DNA from: Brevundimonas pondensis
GTDB lineage: Bacteria; Pseudomonadota; Alphaproteobacteria; Caulobacterales; Caulobacteraceae
Length of the DNA: 64,000 bases
Reading direction: 5' to 3'
Assembly (NCBI RefSeq): GCF_017487345.1
Contig: NZ_CP062006.1
Coordinates: 998,001 to 1,062,000, forward strand
Made by a program: the position numbers and the translations under genes. The notes below the pieces were generated by a model. The model saw only the letters and a list, made by a program, of their open reading frames with translations. It was not told the origin of the DNA and searched no databases. Positions 22,123-31,048 of the stretch are shown here, one piece after another. How positions within the stretch are numbered: position 1 is the first letter of the stretch; every line of letters begins with the position of its first letter.

Positions 22123-23220
22123 TCAGGCGGGCAGGCTTGTCTCCTTGACGCCGGTGATCCTGAAGAAGGGGCCGATCAGCAAGAAGACCGCGCGCAACGC
22201 CACTTCGCCCGAAAGGCTGTTGTAGAGGCGGGCGAGTCTGGCCTTGGTGGGGGAAAAGCGTCTGATCTCATCTTCCGGGACGGGCGGGATGATGATCCTG
22301 GCTGCGAAGTTCGTGCAGCGTTTCAATATCCGGCGAGGCCCGATGCTGCTCATGAGACAGGTGGAGACATAGGATTTGCCGCTCCGCCAGGCGACATAGC
22401 GAGCCTGGTAGCGATGCGGCAGAAGGCCGACGCCCCACACCATCACATGGGGTTCCGGCGCCAGGCTGAAGCGGTTGGGCGTGCTCAGCGCCAGGCGTCC
22501 GCCCGGCCGGGTCACGCGGTCGATCTCGCGAAGATAGGCGTCGGGGCGATCGACATGCTCGATCACGTCGAGCGAGACGACGCCCGATAGGGCTCCGTCG
22601 GCCAGGGGCAGGGCCTCTCCAAGGCCGGCGGCCAGGATCGGCCTCCCTCCGTGCGCCAGAATCAGGCGCCTGGCCACAACCAGCCAGGTCATCGAGACGT
22701 CGACGCCAATGCCGGAGCCGGGCCGCTTCATGTCCGCAGCGGCCGCCAGGAGCATCCCCGGGCCGCAGCCCAGATCGAGCCAGACATCCTGGGAGGTGGC
22801 CTCGGCCAGCCAGCCCGAGATATCCCCATGGAGGCGTTCGGGCGCCGCCAGGACCTGACGCGTTCTCATCCCGATCAGGTCTTCATCCCACCCGGAACGG
22901 CGAGCGTAGACCGCGCGAACCAGATCCTCCAGCGGAAGGTCCAGGGCCGCGACCTCGCGAGCGGTCGCCAGGTCCTCTTCGAAATCGATCCAGCTTTCCC
23001 CCGGTACGCGCAGGTCGGGGATGCCGTCGACCTGGCCATAGGCATGGCCGCACCTCCTGCAATCGAGGGTCGCCTTGCTGCAGGCGAGCGCTCCATGGCA
23101 ACGCGGGCATCGCCAGATGGACGTCTGGCCGGCCGGGACGCGCGAGAGGATAGGGCTCAGAGCCTCTGCGGAGGTCGCAGATGACCGCACGTCGTTCCTG
23201 GAATTCGGGGGCGAATGCAT
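22123..23220 (-). CDS. Class I SAM-dependent methyltransferase with N-terminal zinc ribbon
   Basis: 365 residues. An N-terminal zinc ribbon is built from CPRCHG and CRRCG (about residues 38-58), with HAYGQVDGIPDLRV as in Trm112-like modules. The methyltransferase Rossmann fold includes DLGCGPGMLL (motif I), GIGVDVS and LDVIEHV (motif IV), then a membrane-prone C-terminus (ALRAVFLLIGPFFRI). This type often modifies lipids or glycans, but the substrate cannot be told. ATG 23220 follows AAAGGAG. A hairpin lies 55 bp upstream. No functional link to the metal genes is evident. Confidence 0.78.
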   Translation of the reverse strand: MHSPPNSRNDVRSSATSAEALSPILSRVPAGQTSIWRCPRCHGALACSKATLDCRRCGHAYGQVDGIPDLRVPGESWIDFEEDLATAREVAALDLPLEDLVRAVYARRSGWDEDLIGMRTRQVLAAPERLHGDISGWLAEATSQDVWLDLGCGPGMLLAAAADMKRPGSGIGVDVSMTWLVVARRLILAHGGRPILAAGLGEALPLADGALSGVVSLDVIEHVDRPDAYLREIDRVTRPGGRLALSTPNRFSLAPEPHVMVWGVGLLPHRYQARYVAWRSGKSYVSTCLMSSIGPRRILKRCTNFAARIIIPPVPEDEIRRFSPTKARLARLYNSLSGEVALRAVFLLIGPFFRITGVKETSLPA

Positions 23221-23274
23221 GGCCCGGCTCCTTTGCCGGTCGCCTTTCCGGCAGCGCGCGGCCACTGAGGACTT

Positions 23275-23300
23275 GCGGCGACCTCCCTGGAAGTCGCCGC
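23275..23300 (-). repeat. Inverted repeat in the methyltransferase leader
   Basis: An 8-bp perfect stem GCGGCGAC/GTCGCCGC (23275-23282 with 23293-23300) and a 10-base loop lie 55 bp before the start codon on the minus strand. It could be an operator or a leader hairpin. No T-run follows. The rest of 23221-23414 shows nothing. Confidence 0.4.
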
Positions 23301-23414
23301 ATCCTCCACATAAGCGCGGTGAACGCCGATTTGTTGCCGGTCAGCCGATGACGATAGGCATGCGCTTCGTTTGGCTCGGCGGGGATGGCTTCGGCCGTAG
23401 GCTGCGGTGACGCC

Positions 23415-24377
23415 TCAGCGGCATTCCACGGTCAGATGCCCGAGTTCATGAACCGGCCTGAGCCGGGCGCGAACCGTGTCGCCGTCGACGCCGCCGGTCA
23501 CGCTGACGATGGCGGCATGGGCCTCTGGACCGATGCGCCAGACGTGCAGATCGGTGATGCGGACGTCGCCCGGTCCCTCGACGCATTCGCGCACTTCGGC
23601 CTCGATGTGGCGGTCGGTCGTATCGAGCAGAACGGCCGCCGTGTCGCGCATCAGGCTCCATGACCAGCGGGCGATGACAATGGCGCCGACGATCCCCATC
23701 ACGGGGTCGAGCCATACCCAGCCCAGGTAGCGCCCGGCGACCAGGGCGATGATCGCCAGAACCGACGTCAGGGCGTCAGCCAGGACATGGAAATAGGCTG
23801 AGCGCAGATTGTTGTCGCGATGTCCGCCTTCATGAGGCTGACCCTCCCGGGCACCATGATGGTCGTGATCCTCATGGTGATGGTGGCCATGACCATGACC
23901 ATGATGGCCATGGTGATGACCGCCGCCCGCCAGCAGCAGGGCGCTCGCCAGATTGACCCCCAGGCCGAGGATGGCGACCAGGGCGGCCTGTCCGAAGGCG
24001 ACGGAGCGGGGGTCGAGCAGCCGGGCGACGGACTCGCCGGCGATGCCCAGCGCCACGATGCCGAGGACCAGCGCCGAGGCGAAACCGGCCAGATCGCCGA
24101 CCTTGCCGGTCCCGAAACTGAACCGCCGGTTGGCGGAATGACGTTTGGCGTAGGCGTAGGCGGCCGCCGCCACGGCCAGGGCGCCCGCATGGGTGGCCAT
24201 GTGGAAGCCGTCGGCCAGCAGGGCCATCGAGCCGTAGATCACGCCGGCGATGATTTCGCCGACCATCATCACTGCGGTCAGGCCGACGACCCACAGGGTT
24301 CGACGCGCGTTCTCGTCATGGGCGCGGCTCAGGAAGTGGTGGTCGTGGGTCAGGTGTTCGGTATCGAACAGGGTCAT
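23415..24377 (-). CDS. dmeF: CDF cobalt/nickel efflux protein (DmeF type)
   Basis: A 320-residue cation diffusion facilitator with six predicted helices. The metal-site motifs are HMATHAGAL in helix 2 (with ADGFHM) and HVLADALTS in helix 5. Between helices 4 and 5 is a very His-rich loop (runs such as GHHHGHHGHGHGHHHHEDH). The C-terminal domain ends HELGHLTVECR. The His loop and the upstream RcnR-family gene match the DmeRF cobalt/nickel system of rhizobia. It exports the metal from cytosol to periplasm and starts 9 bp after dmeR. Confidence 0.9.
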   Translation of the reverse strand: MTLFDTEHLTHDHHFLSRAHDENARRTLWVVGLTAVMMVGEIIAGVIYGSMALLADGFHMATHAGALAVAAAAYAYAKRHSANRRFSFGTGKVGDLAGFASALVLGIVALGIAGESVARLLDPRSVAFGQAALVAILGLGVNLASALLLAGGGHHHGHHGHGHGHHHHEDHDHHGAREGQPHEGGHRDNNLRSAYFHVLADALTSVLAIIALVAGRYLGWVWLDPVMGIVGAIVIARWSWSLMRDTAAVLLDTTDRHIEAEVRECVEGPGDVRITDLHVWRIGPEAHAAIVSVTGGVDGDTVRARLRPVHELGHLTVECR

Positions 24378-24386
24378 GGGCGTGGA

Positions 24387-24662
24387 CTACCTGGAATAGC
24401 GGCGGATGATGGCGATCAGTTCTTCAGCGCCGTTCTGACGTTCGGCGTCGCTCAGTTCGGGGTGGGCGACGTGATGGCGCAGGTGGTCCTCGATCAGCTC
24501 TTCCAGCAGCCCGCCCATGGCGCCGCGTGCCGCGGCGACCTGTTGAAGGACTTGCGAACAGTCGGTGTCGCTTTCGATGGCCCGTTCGATCGCGCCCAGT
24601 TGACCGGCGATCCGCCGCACGCGGGCGACGAGCTTCTTCTTGTTGGTTGATGTGTGCGCCAT
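24387..24662 (-). CDS. dmeR: RcnR/DmeR-family nickel/cobalt-sensing repressor
   Basis: A 91-residue all-helical CsoR/RcnR-superfamily repressor. The RcnR metal ligands are all in place at the same numbers: H3, C35, H60 and H64 (DHLRHH). This predicts Ni/Co sensing rather than Cu (CsoR) or formaldehyde (FrmR). The ATG at 24662 overlaps the end of its own operator, so binding would block both transcription and the translation start region. It is co-transcribed with dmeF. Confidence 0.9.
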   Translation of the reverse strand: MAHTSTNKKKLVARVRRIAGQLGAIERAIESDTDCSQVLQQVAAARGAMGGLLEELIEDHLRHHVAHPELSDAERQNGAEELIAIIRRYSR

Positions 24663-24682
24663 AGAATACCCCTGTATAGTAT
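24661..24682 (-). promoter_or_regulatory. DmeR operator
   Basis: Plus-strand 24661-24682 reads ATAGAATA-CCCC-TGTATAGTAT: a C/G tract flanked by AT-rich inverted arms. This is the architecture of RcnR/DmeR operators (TATAGTAT-like arms around CCCC). It overlaps the ribosome binding region and the first two bases of the dmeR start codon, implying autoregulation of dmeRF. Confidence 0.8.
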
Positions 24683-24840
24683 CTTGAGGGGCCGTGCCTA
24701 GCGCTGGAGTGCGCGTCCGAAAGAATGTCGGCGGGCCTCCTGGCTCCCATCGAGGGGGAGGTGCGGTCGCGCTGCGGTCTTCTCAAAATGGGCGAATATC
24801 GGCGCATTCTGAAGGGCGGAGCACCGGACACGGGACTGTT

Positions 24841-25651
24841 CTAGTGCGACAGCAGCCAGGACAGGTGGGCGTCGTCCTGAAGGCCGCTGGTCATTCCGCC
24901 CCATAGGCGTTGCGCCAAGGGCCCGCGGCCAAAGGCCCCCGTGACGATCAGGTCGGCGCCAAAGGCGGCGGGCTTCGGCGAGAAGGTCTGCGGCGACCGC
25001 TGTTCCTGCTGTCGCCGGGACGTGGCTGACTGCGGCCGCCACAGCATGCCGCTCGAGATGCCGGGCGACGTCTGCAAGTCGATCCTGTTCGACCTCGTCG
25101 CCGACGCCGACCACGGTCACGGCCCGGGCGCGCCGGAGCAAGGGCAGGGCGTCATGAAGGGCGCGTCTGGCCTGGGGGGCGTCTTTCCAGCCGATGACCG
25201 CATTGGCGAGACTGAGGTCCGCGTCCTTGCGTCCAAGACGCAGGACGGGGCCGCCGCCGTGGATGGCGAGTTCGCCGGCGTGAGGAAGCGCACAGTCGAT
25301 CGGCGGGGGCGACGAGGTGACGAGCAGGTCTGCGGCGAGCAGGTGATGGCGCAGCAGGGGGGCCGGCTCCGCCATGCCGGAAAGCCATGCGGGGGCGTTC
25401 GAGCCGGAGCCAAACACCTGTAGAAAGGCCTCGTGGGCGCCCGCGAGGGCGGCGTCCATTCTTCGCGTGTCTTCTAGGACTGACAGGGGCGAACTCGCCA
25501 CGGCCGTCCTCAGTGCTGACCTCCGGGGCCAGGCGAAACACAGGGCCGTCAGCCGAGCGTCGAACTTCGCGGCCAGATCGCGCGCCTGTTCCAGGGTCTG
25601 GACGAGATCGTCCCTCGGCGTCGCATCGACGATGATGTCACGGTAGGTCAT
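24841..25651 (-). pseudogene. Tandem universal stress protein, frameshifted
   Basis: The minus-strand frame from 25651 encodes a two-domain UspA-type protein (start MTYRDIIVDATPRDDLVQTL; second domain VIGWKDAPQARRALHDALPL). Near 24964-24970 the frame is lost at CCGCCTTTGG: the true ending, FGADLIVTGAFGRGPLAQRL followed by WGGMTSGLQDDAHLSWLLSH, lies in the next frame and stops at 24841. Removing one C from the CGCCGCC run restores the frame. That ending carries the ATP-binding G-x2-G glycine motif of Usp proteins. Either a real one-base insertion or a sequencing error is possible. The unshifted frame runs on meaninglessly to 24698. Confidence 0.8.
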
Positions 25652-25695
25652 GGCCGTTCTCCGTGCGGCGCCCCTATGTCAGGCGTCTCGGGTCG

Positions 25696-26093
25696 TCAGT
25701 TTTCACGCGCCGCAGCTAGGTCGGCGAGGATGGGGCAATCCGGCCGCTCATCGCCTGCGCAACAACGCGCCAGGGTCTCCAGGGTGTCAGCCATGGCCTG
25801 CATTTCGGCGATGCGGGCATGAAGGCCGGCGAGGCGCTGCTCGGCGACGGCCCTGACCTCCCGGCTGGGCCGCGTCCGGTCGCGCCACAGGGAGAGCAGG
25901 ATGACGATGTCTTCGATTGAAAAACCGAGCGTGCGGGCGCGGCGGATGAACCGGAGCTCGTTGATGTCGCGATCGCCGAAGGCGCGATAGTTGCTCCGGT
26001 GCGCTCCGCCGGCCGGATCAGTCCTGTGGATTCGTAGTAGCGGATCATCTTGGCGGACACGCCCGTGGCGCGAGAGGCTTGGCCGATATTCAC
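25696..26093 (-). pseudogene. cueR: CueR-like copper-responsive MerR regulator, frameshifted
   Basis: GTG 26093 (with AGGAG upstream) starts [20 protein letters not shown], a CueR-type DNA-binding domain. After [10 protein letters not shown], about 26010, the frame shifts: the true continuation [20 protein letters not shown] is in another frame and runs on to [16 protein letters not shown] and a stop at 25696. One missing base in GCACCGGAG explains it. The C-terminal pair C-x7-C in CAGDERPDC is the Cu(I)/Ag(I) site of CueR. It lies divergent to the copper ATPase at 26476. It is a true pseudogene or a sequencing error. Confidence 0.82.
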
Positions 26094-26475
26094 GCTGAAA
26101 CTCCTGTGGCGCGGGACTTCATGGTCGGAAGACCCGTTCTGGCTTCGGGTTGGGAAGGTCTCCGGTCATCGCAGTCATGACCCGGGCGCCCATGACCTGG
26201 TGGTCGCGGCGATCGCCCGGGACTTCATTTTCCAGCCTGCTGCACGGCGGCGCACGCCGCCTGAATCCTGGCCGGACTGTCGATGCAGCAGCGATCATCC
26301 GCCACCATCCATGTTGCGCCGCTCATCTGGTCTTCGGCGGCGTTCCGATTGGTTCAGAAGCAAGGCTTGTTTCCGACTGCATCATCGGTCTTGATAGACC
26401 ATCCAGCATACGCTTCCGGCGCGTCTTGAACCATTCAGGAATCTCGGCCGGTCGGGCGCTGACAGGAGTGACGCC
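26094..26475. other. Region between cueR-like gene and copper ATPase
   Basis: 382 bp with no supported gene. I looked for a CueR-type promoter (TTGACC, 19-bp spacer, dyad) and found none; GGGAAGGT at about 26152 is at most a half-site. CAGGAGTG at 26462-26469 is the ATPase ribosome binding site. A small palindrome GGTCT-TGAT-AGACC lies at 26387-26400. Confidence 0.45.
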
Positions 26476-28821
26476 ATGCCGACGGCCCACGACCCTCACC
26501 AGAGCCATGCCCACCAAGGCTCTCCGCATGAAGGCGAAAAGGCGATTGATCCGGTCTGCGGCATGGCCGTGGATCGAGCTTCCGCTCAGCATCGCGCAGA
26601 ACACGAAGGCCACGACTACGTCTTCTGTTCAGCGGGTTGTCGGACGAAATTCGTCGCGAACCCGGGGCAATACCTCGGCGAAAAGCCCGAGGCGAAGCCC
26701 GCGCCGCCCGGGACGATCTACACCTGCCCCATGCATCCCGAGGTGCGTCAGGTGGGACCAGGCGCCTGTCCGATCTGCGGCATGGCGCTGGAGCCCGAGA
26801 CGGTCACCGCCGAGGCTACGCCCAATCAAGAACTGAAGGACTTCACGCGCAGGCTCTGGGTCGGCGCCGTCCTGACCCTGCCGGTCGTCGCGCTGGAGAT
26901 GGGCGGTCACCTGACCGGGCTCGCGGACCGGGTTTCGGGCCAGACATCGAACTGGATCCAGTTCGTGCTGGCGACGCCTGTGGTCCTGTGGGCCGGCTGG
27001 CCATTCTTCGAGCGGGGATGGAAGTCTATCCTGAACCGGCGTCTCAACATGTTCACCCTGATCGCCATCGGCGTCGGCGCAGCCTGGATCTACAGCGTCG
27101 CCGCCGTGCTGGCGCCGGGGCTGTTTCCCTCGGCCATGCTGCGCATGGACGGCAGCGCGCCCGTCTATTTCGAAGCGGCGGCGGTGATCACCGTGCTCGT
27201 CCTGGTCGGCCAGGTCCTGGAGTTGCGCGCGCGAGAACAGACCTCCGGCGCGATCCGGGCCTTGCTCGACCTGACGCCGAAGACGGCCCGTCGTGTTCGC
27301 GACGACGGCGCCGACGAGGATGTGACGCTTGACCTCGTGGCGGTCGGGGATCGGCTGCGCGTTCGACCGGGCGAAAAAATCCCGGTCGACGGCGAGATCC
27401 TCGAAGGGCGCGTGGCCATCGACGAATCCCTCGTGACCGGGGAATCCATGCCGGTGACCAAGGAGGCCGGGGCCAGGGTCATCGCCGGTTCGTTGAACAA
27501 GACGGGCTCCTTCCTCATGCGCGCGGACAAGGTCGGCGCCGACACCCTTCTGGCCCAGATCGTCCAGATGGTGGCCCAGGCCCAGCGCAGCCGCGCGCCC
27601 ATCCAGCGCCTGGCCGACCTGGTGTCCAGCTGGTTCGTGCCGGCCGTCATCGGCATCGCCGTGGTCGCCGCCGCGGTCTGGGGCGTGATCGGACCCGACC
27701 CGCGCCTGTCCTACGCCCTGGTCGCATCGGTGACGGTTCTCATCATCGCCTGTCCCTGTGCGCTGGGCCTCGCCACGCCGATCTCGATCATGGTGGGGGT
27801 GGGGCGTGGCGCGCGCGCCGGCGTCCTCATCAAGAACGCCGAGGCGCTGGAGCGGTTCGAGAAGGTGGACACCCTGGTGCTCGACAAGACCGGCACCCTG
27901 ACCGAGGGACGACCGTCGGTCACGGCGATCCGACCGGCCGAGGGCTTTGACGAAGTCGAGCTTCTTCGCCTGTCCGCCAGCCTGGAGCGGGGCAGCGAAC
28001 ACCCCCTGGCCGACGCCGTCGTGCGCGCCGCCGCCGATCGCGGCCTGACGCTTTCCGAGGCTGCGGAGTTCGACAGCCCGGTCGGGCGCGGCGTCACCGG
28101 CCTGGTCGACCGCCGTCGTCTGTTCCTGGGCAATGCCCGCTTCCTGAGGGAGGCCGGGATCGATGTCGCCCCCCTCGAGGCGGCGGCAGAGGTTTTGCGG
28201 GAGGAGGGCGCTACGGCCATCTTCGTGGCCATTGACGGCGCTGTGGCCGGCGTTCTCGGCATCGCCGATCCGGTGAAGGCCACGACCGCCGACGCCATCC
28301 GCGACCTGAAGGCCGCTGGCCTTAGGCTGGTGATGATGACAGGCGACAATCGCACGACGGCTGAAGCCGTGGCGCGGAGGTTGGGCATCGACGATGTCCG
28401 GGCCGAGGTGCTGCCGCAGGACAAGGCTTCCGTCGTCCAGCAGCTCAGGGCCGAGGGGCGCGTCGTCGCCATGGCCGGAGACGGCGTCAATGATGCGCCG
28501 GCCCTGGCCGCCGCCGACGTCGGCGTCGCCATGGGCGCCGGTTCAGACGTGGCCATCGAGAGCGCGGGCGTCACCCTGCTGGGCGGCGATCTCCAGGGCA
28601 TCGTCCGGGCGCGGCATCTGTCCCGGGCCGTCATGGGCAACATCCGTCAGAATCTGGTGTTCGCCTTCGGCTACAACACCCTGGGGATCCCTGTGGCGGC
28701 CGGCGTCCTCTATCCGGTTTTCGGCCTGATGCTGTCGCCGGCGCTGGCGGCCCTCGCCATGGCGCTGTCCTCGGTCAGCGTCATCGCCAATGCGCTGCGT
28801 CTGCGGGCGGTCAGGCTTTAG
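26476..28821 (+). CDS. Copper-translocating P1B-type ATPase with YHS and heavy-metal-binding domains
   Basis: 781 residues. A His-rich start is followed by a YHS domain (DPVCGMAV 25-32; [10 protein letters not shown] 50-59), a heavy-metal-binding domain (YTCPMHPEV 82-90; CPICGMAL 98-105), eight helices with the ion-site motif C426-P-C428, the phosphorylation site DKTGTL from D473, and the hinge GDGVNDAP. The CPC motif marks a Cu(I)/Ag(I) exporter. The YHS plus CPMHPEV type lacks the usual N-terminal HMA domains. It should pump copper from cytosol to periplasm. CopC and CopD genes follow. Confidence 0.93.
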   Translation: MPTAHDPHQSHAHQGSPHEGEKAIDPVCGMAVDRASAQHRAEHEGHDYVFCSAGCRTKFVANPGQYLGEKPEAKPAPPGTIYTCPMHPEVRQVGPGACPICGMALEPETVTAEATPNQELKDFTRRLWVGAVLTLPVVALEMGGHLTGLADRVSGQTSNWIQFVLATPVVLWAGWPFFERGWKSILNRRLNMFTLIAIGVGAAWIYSVAAVLAPGLFPSAMLRMDGSAPVYFEAAAVITVLVLVGQVLELRAREQTSGAIRALLDLTPKTARRVRDDGADEDVTLDLVAVGDRLRVRPGEKIPVDGEILEGRVAIDESLVTGESMPVTKEAGARVIAGSLNKTGSFLMRADKVGADTLLAQIVQMVAQAQRSRAPIQRLADLVSSWFVPAVIGIAVVAAAVWGVIGPDPRLSYALVASVTVLIIACPCALGLATPISIMVGVGRGARAGVLIKNAEALERFEKVDTLVLDKTGTLTEGRPSVTAIRPAEGFDEVELLRLSASLERGSEHPLADAVVRAAADRGLTLSEAAEFDSPVGRGVTGLVDRRRLFLGNARFLREAGIDVAPLEAAAEVLREEGATAIFVAIDGAVAGVLGIADPVKATTADAIRDLKAAGLRLVMMTGDNRTTAEAVARRLGIDDVRAEVLPQDKASVVQQLRAEGRVVAMAGDGVNDAPALAAADVGVAMGAGSDVAIESAGVTLLGGDLQGIVRARHLSRAVMGNIRQNLVFAFGYNTLGIPVAAGVLYPVFGLMLSPALAALAMALSSVSVIANALRLRAVRL

Positions 28822-28858
28822 GGGGCAGCCGGCGAAAGCGCCGGGCGCCGCCGGTCTT

Positions 28859-28883
28859 GAGGGGAAGACCGCAGGCTTGCGTA
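28859..28883 (+). promoter_or_regulatory. Putative ECF-sigma promoter site 2
   Basis: GAGGGG at 28859-28864, 13 bases, TGCGTA at 28878-28883, with TCTTGAGGGG and TTGCGTATC flanks very like sites 1 and 3. The copC start (28920) is 37 bp downstream, an ideal promoter distance. It would allow copCD to be induced separately from the ATPase gene. Confidence 0.65.
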
Positions 28884-28919
28884 TCTATGAGAGAGGGGCG
28901 TTTCCTCAAGGAGAAACAC

Positions 28920-29282
28920 GTGAACCGTTTCAAGATCGCAACCCTGGCCGGCGCGGCCGCCGCGCTGTCCCTGTTCGCGGGCCAGGCCGACGCCCACGCC
29001 CGCCTTGTCAGCGCCACGCCGGCGACCGGCGCCACGGTGTCGGCGCCGCGCACCATCAGCCTCACCTTCAGCGAGCGCATGGCTCCGGCCTTCTCGGGAT
29101 TTGACCTCGCCAACGCCCAGGGAACCGTCATTCCGGTTCAGGCCCGGGTCTCCAAGGACGGCAAGACCCTCAGCGGGGCGCCTCGAACCGCTCTGGCGGC
29201 CGGCGCCTATACGGTCAACTGGCGCGTGGCCTCGCCCGACGGTCACCGCATGACGGGCTCCACGACCTTTATCGTGCGCTGA
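28920..29282 (+). CDS. copC: Periplasmic copper-binding protein CopC
   Basis: 120 residues: a signal peptide cleaved before H26 (QADA|HARLVSATP), then one CopC beta-sandwich. The Cu(II) site residues are visible: the mature N-terminal His26, D107 and H109 in SPDGHRMTG. It binds periplasmic copper and works with CopD. The GTG start follows AAGGAG by 7 bases; the longer upstream frame has no good start. Confidence 0.9.
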   Translation: MNRFKIATLAGAAAALSLFAGQADAHARLVSATPATGATVSAPRTISLTFSERMAPAFSGFDLANAQGTVIPVQARVSKDGKTLSGAPRTALAAGAYTVNWRVASPDGHRMTGSTTFIVR

Positions 29283-29285
29283 GCC

Positions 29286-30215
29286 ATGCTGGAGTTCGCG
29301 GTCGTCCTTCTGAGGCTGGCCCAGTATGTGGGCGCCATGCTCCTGCTGGGCGTGCCCCTGTTCTTCGCCTTCAGGATGCCCACGTCGGACGCGGCCGTCG
29401 AAAGATGGCCGCGAAAGACGCTGCTGATTGCAGCGGCGGTGACCGCGGCGGCCTCGCTTGCGGCTCTGGTCCTGCAGACGGCCGTCATGGCGGGGTCGAT
29501 GGCGGAGGCGCTGAAACCGGCGTCTCTGGCCTATATGGCGTTCGACATGGAGATCGGTCGCGCCTTTGTGGCGAGAGCGCTGGTCGCAGCCCTGGCCGGC
29601 GTGCTGCTTCTAGTTCTCCGACCTGGCCGGGCGACCTGGATCGACCTCACGGTTCTGGGTCTGATGGTTTGCGCCAGTCTGGCCTGGACCGGCCACGGCG
29701 CCGCAACCGAGGGCGTCCCGGGCTTCGTTCATCTCGGGGCGGACATCATTCACGCGGCTGCTGCAGCCATGTGGCTGGGCGCGCTCGCCGCCTTGGGCCT
29801 GTTCCTGGCCATTCCTCATGGAGATCCGGAGCGGGATCGACTGACCCACGACGCTCTGCACGGCTTCGCCGGCATGGGCACGCTAGCGGTCGGCCTCCTG
29901 GTCGCGACGGGTCTGGTGAACACCTGGTTCCTGGTCGGTCCCGATCGGCTGGGCGCCTTGCTGACGACGCCCTATGGCCTTCTGCTGAGCGCGAAACTGA
30001 CGGTCTTCGTGGGCATGCTGGCCCTGGCCGCGTCAAATCGCTTTGTCCTGACGCCCTGTCTTCATCGTTCTCTGGAGGATGAGAGCCAGAAGCCGTCGGC
30101 GATCAGGGCCCTGCGACGCAGTCTCTTGCTGGAGACGGCCCTGGCGGTTCTCCTTCTGGGGCTGGTGGCGGTGATGGGGACGCTCGCGCCGCCCGCCGCC
30201 ATGATGATGATGTGA
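29286..30215 (+). CDS. copD: Copper resistance/uptake membrane protein CopD
   Basis: A 309-residue protein with eight predicted helices and the CopD-typical segments SLAWTGHGAATEG, FVHLGADIIHAAAAAMWLGA and LSAKLTVFVGMLALAASNRF, containing conserved histidines. It ends in a run of methionines (AAMMMM). CopD is thought to move copper across the inner membrane together with CopC. It starts 3 bp after copC, so the two are coupled. Confidence 0.9.
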   Translation: MLEFAVVLLRLAQYVGAMLLLGVPLFFAFRMPTSDAAVERWPRKTLLIAAAVTAAASLAALVLQTAVMAGSMAEALKPASLAYMAFDMEIGRAFVARALVAALAGVLLLVLRPGRATWIDLTVLGLMVCASLAWTGHGAATEGVPGFVHLGADIIHAAAAAMWLGALAALGLFLAIPHGDPERDRLTHDALHGFAGMGTLAVGLLVATGLVNTWFLVGPDRLGALLTTPYGLLLSAKLTVFVGMLALAASNRFVLTPCLHRSLEDESQKPSAIRALRRSLLLETALAVLLLGLVAVMGTLAPPAAMMMM

Positions 30216-30269
30216 GGCCATGGCGTTCGACGCGGCCAGCGTCGCTTCGGACGCCCCGGTGCGATGAAG

Positions 30270-30300
30270 CCCTCCCTTGCGTCGTCAGCGCGGGGGAGGG
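30270..30300 (+). terminator. Hairpin between copD and petA (convergent)
   Basis: CCCTCCC (30270-30276) pairs with GGGAGGG (30294-30300) around a 17-base loop, and TCTTTCC follows. It lies between two convergent genes, about 55 bp after copD and directly next to the Rieske gene stop, so it could serve both. Confidence 0.55.
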
Positions 30301-30306
30301 TCTTTC

Positions 30307-30852
30307 CTAGCCGAGCCTGACCCGGGTCTCGTTCAGGAAGGCGTAGTCCAGCAGGTAGAGGTTCTTGGGCGCCGGGCCCTTCCGGATGCGGCCGGCTGTG
30401 TCGTAGTGGGAGCCGTGGCACGGGCAGAACCAGCCGCCGTAGTCGCCCGTTCCGAAGGTCGGAATACACCCCAGATGGGTGCAGACGCCGATCAGGATCA
30501 GCCATTCGGCCTTTCCCGGTTTGTGGCGGCTGGCGTCCGTGGCCGGGTCGCGCAGGGGCGCGTCGTCGTCGGCGACCGCCTCGGCGATTTCCTTGGGGGT
30601 GCGGTGGCGGATGAAGACCGGCTTTCCGCGCCATTTGACCACGATCTGCTGGCCGAGCTGGACCTTGCCGTAGTCGACCTCGACCGACGAGAGGGCCAGG
30701 GTGTCGGCCGCCGGGTTCATGGAGTTGATCAGGGGCCAGAGGGCCATGCCCACGGGTCCGACGGCCATGGCGCCTGCGGCGACGTGGATGAAGTCCCGAC
30801 GGTCGGGATCGGCGATGGAGGTCGGGGATTCCGTCTTGTCTGGCGAGGGCAT
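30307..30852 (-). CDS. Orphan Rieske iron-sulfur protein (PetA-like)
   Basis: 181 residues with the layout of the bc1-complex Rieske subunit: a twin-arginine-type N-terminus (DRRDFIHVAAGAMAV), one membrane helix, and a Rieske domain with CTHLGC at 124-129 and CPCHGSHY at 143-150 ligating the 2Fe-2S cluster. No cytochrome b or c1 gene is near. Full-length and with all ligands, it looks functional. It may be a copper-stress replacement for the housekeeping Rieske subunit. ATG 30852 follows AGAGGAA. Confidence 0.88.
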   Translation of the reverse strand: MPSPDKTESPTSIADPDRRDFIHVAAGAMAVGPVGMALWPLINSMNPAADTLALSSVEVDYGKVQLGQQIVVKWRGKPVFIRHRTPKEIAEAVADDDAPLRDPATDASRHKPGKAEWLILIGVCTHLGCIPTFGTGDYGGWFCPCHGSHYDTAGRIRKGPAPKNLYLLDYAFLNETRVRLG

Positions 30853-30975
30853 TCGAGTTCCTCTCGAAATGGATCCTTCGCAGGCCCCTGACGGGCGTCT
30901 CGACCAGCGGCCGAACCCATCCTTCAAGAGCGCGACGGATCTGATCCTTCGGGGTCAACGTCGGGCTGGCCGAGG

Positions 30976-31014
30976 CTGTTCCCAGCCCCGCTCTGAAGGC
31001 GAGGCTGGGAACAG
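30976..31014 (-). terminator. 12-bp hairpin after the NTF2-like gene
   Basis: CTGTTCCCAGCC (30976-30987) pairs perfectly with its complement at 31003-31014 around a 15-base loop. It sits 35 bp after the NTF2-like stop on the minus strand and upstream of petA, separating the two units. No T-run follows. Confidence 0.55.
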
Positions 31015-31048
31015 GGATGCGCCAGTCTGGGGCGCGGTTTGGACGTCG

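Noticed and set aside
24698..24840. C-terminal extension of the universal stress protein frame to 24698
   Set aside because: It is out-of-frame translation after the frameshift; the true ending lies in the next frame at 24841.
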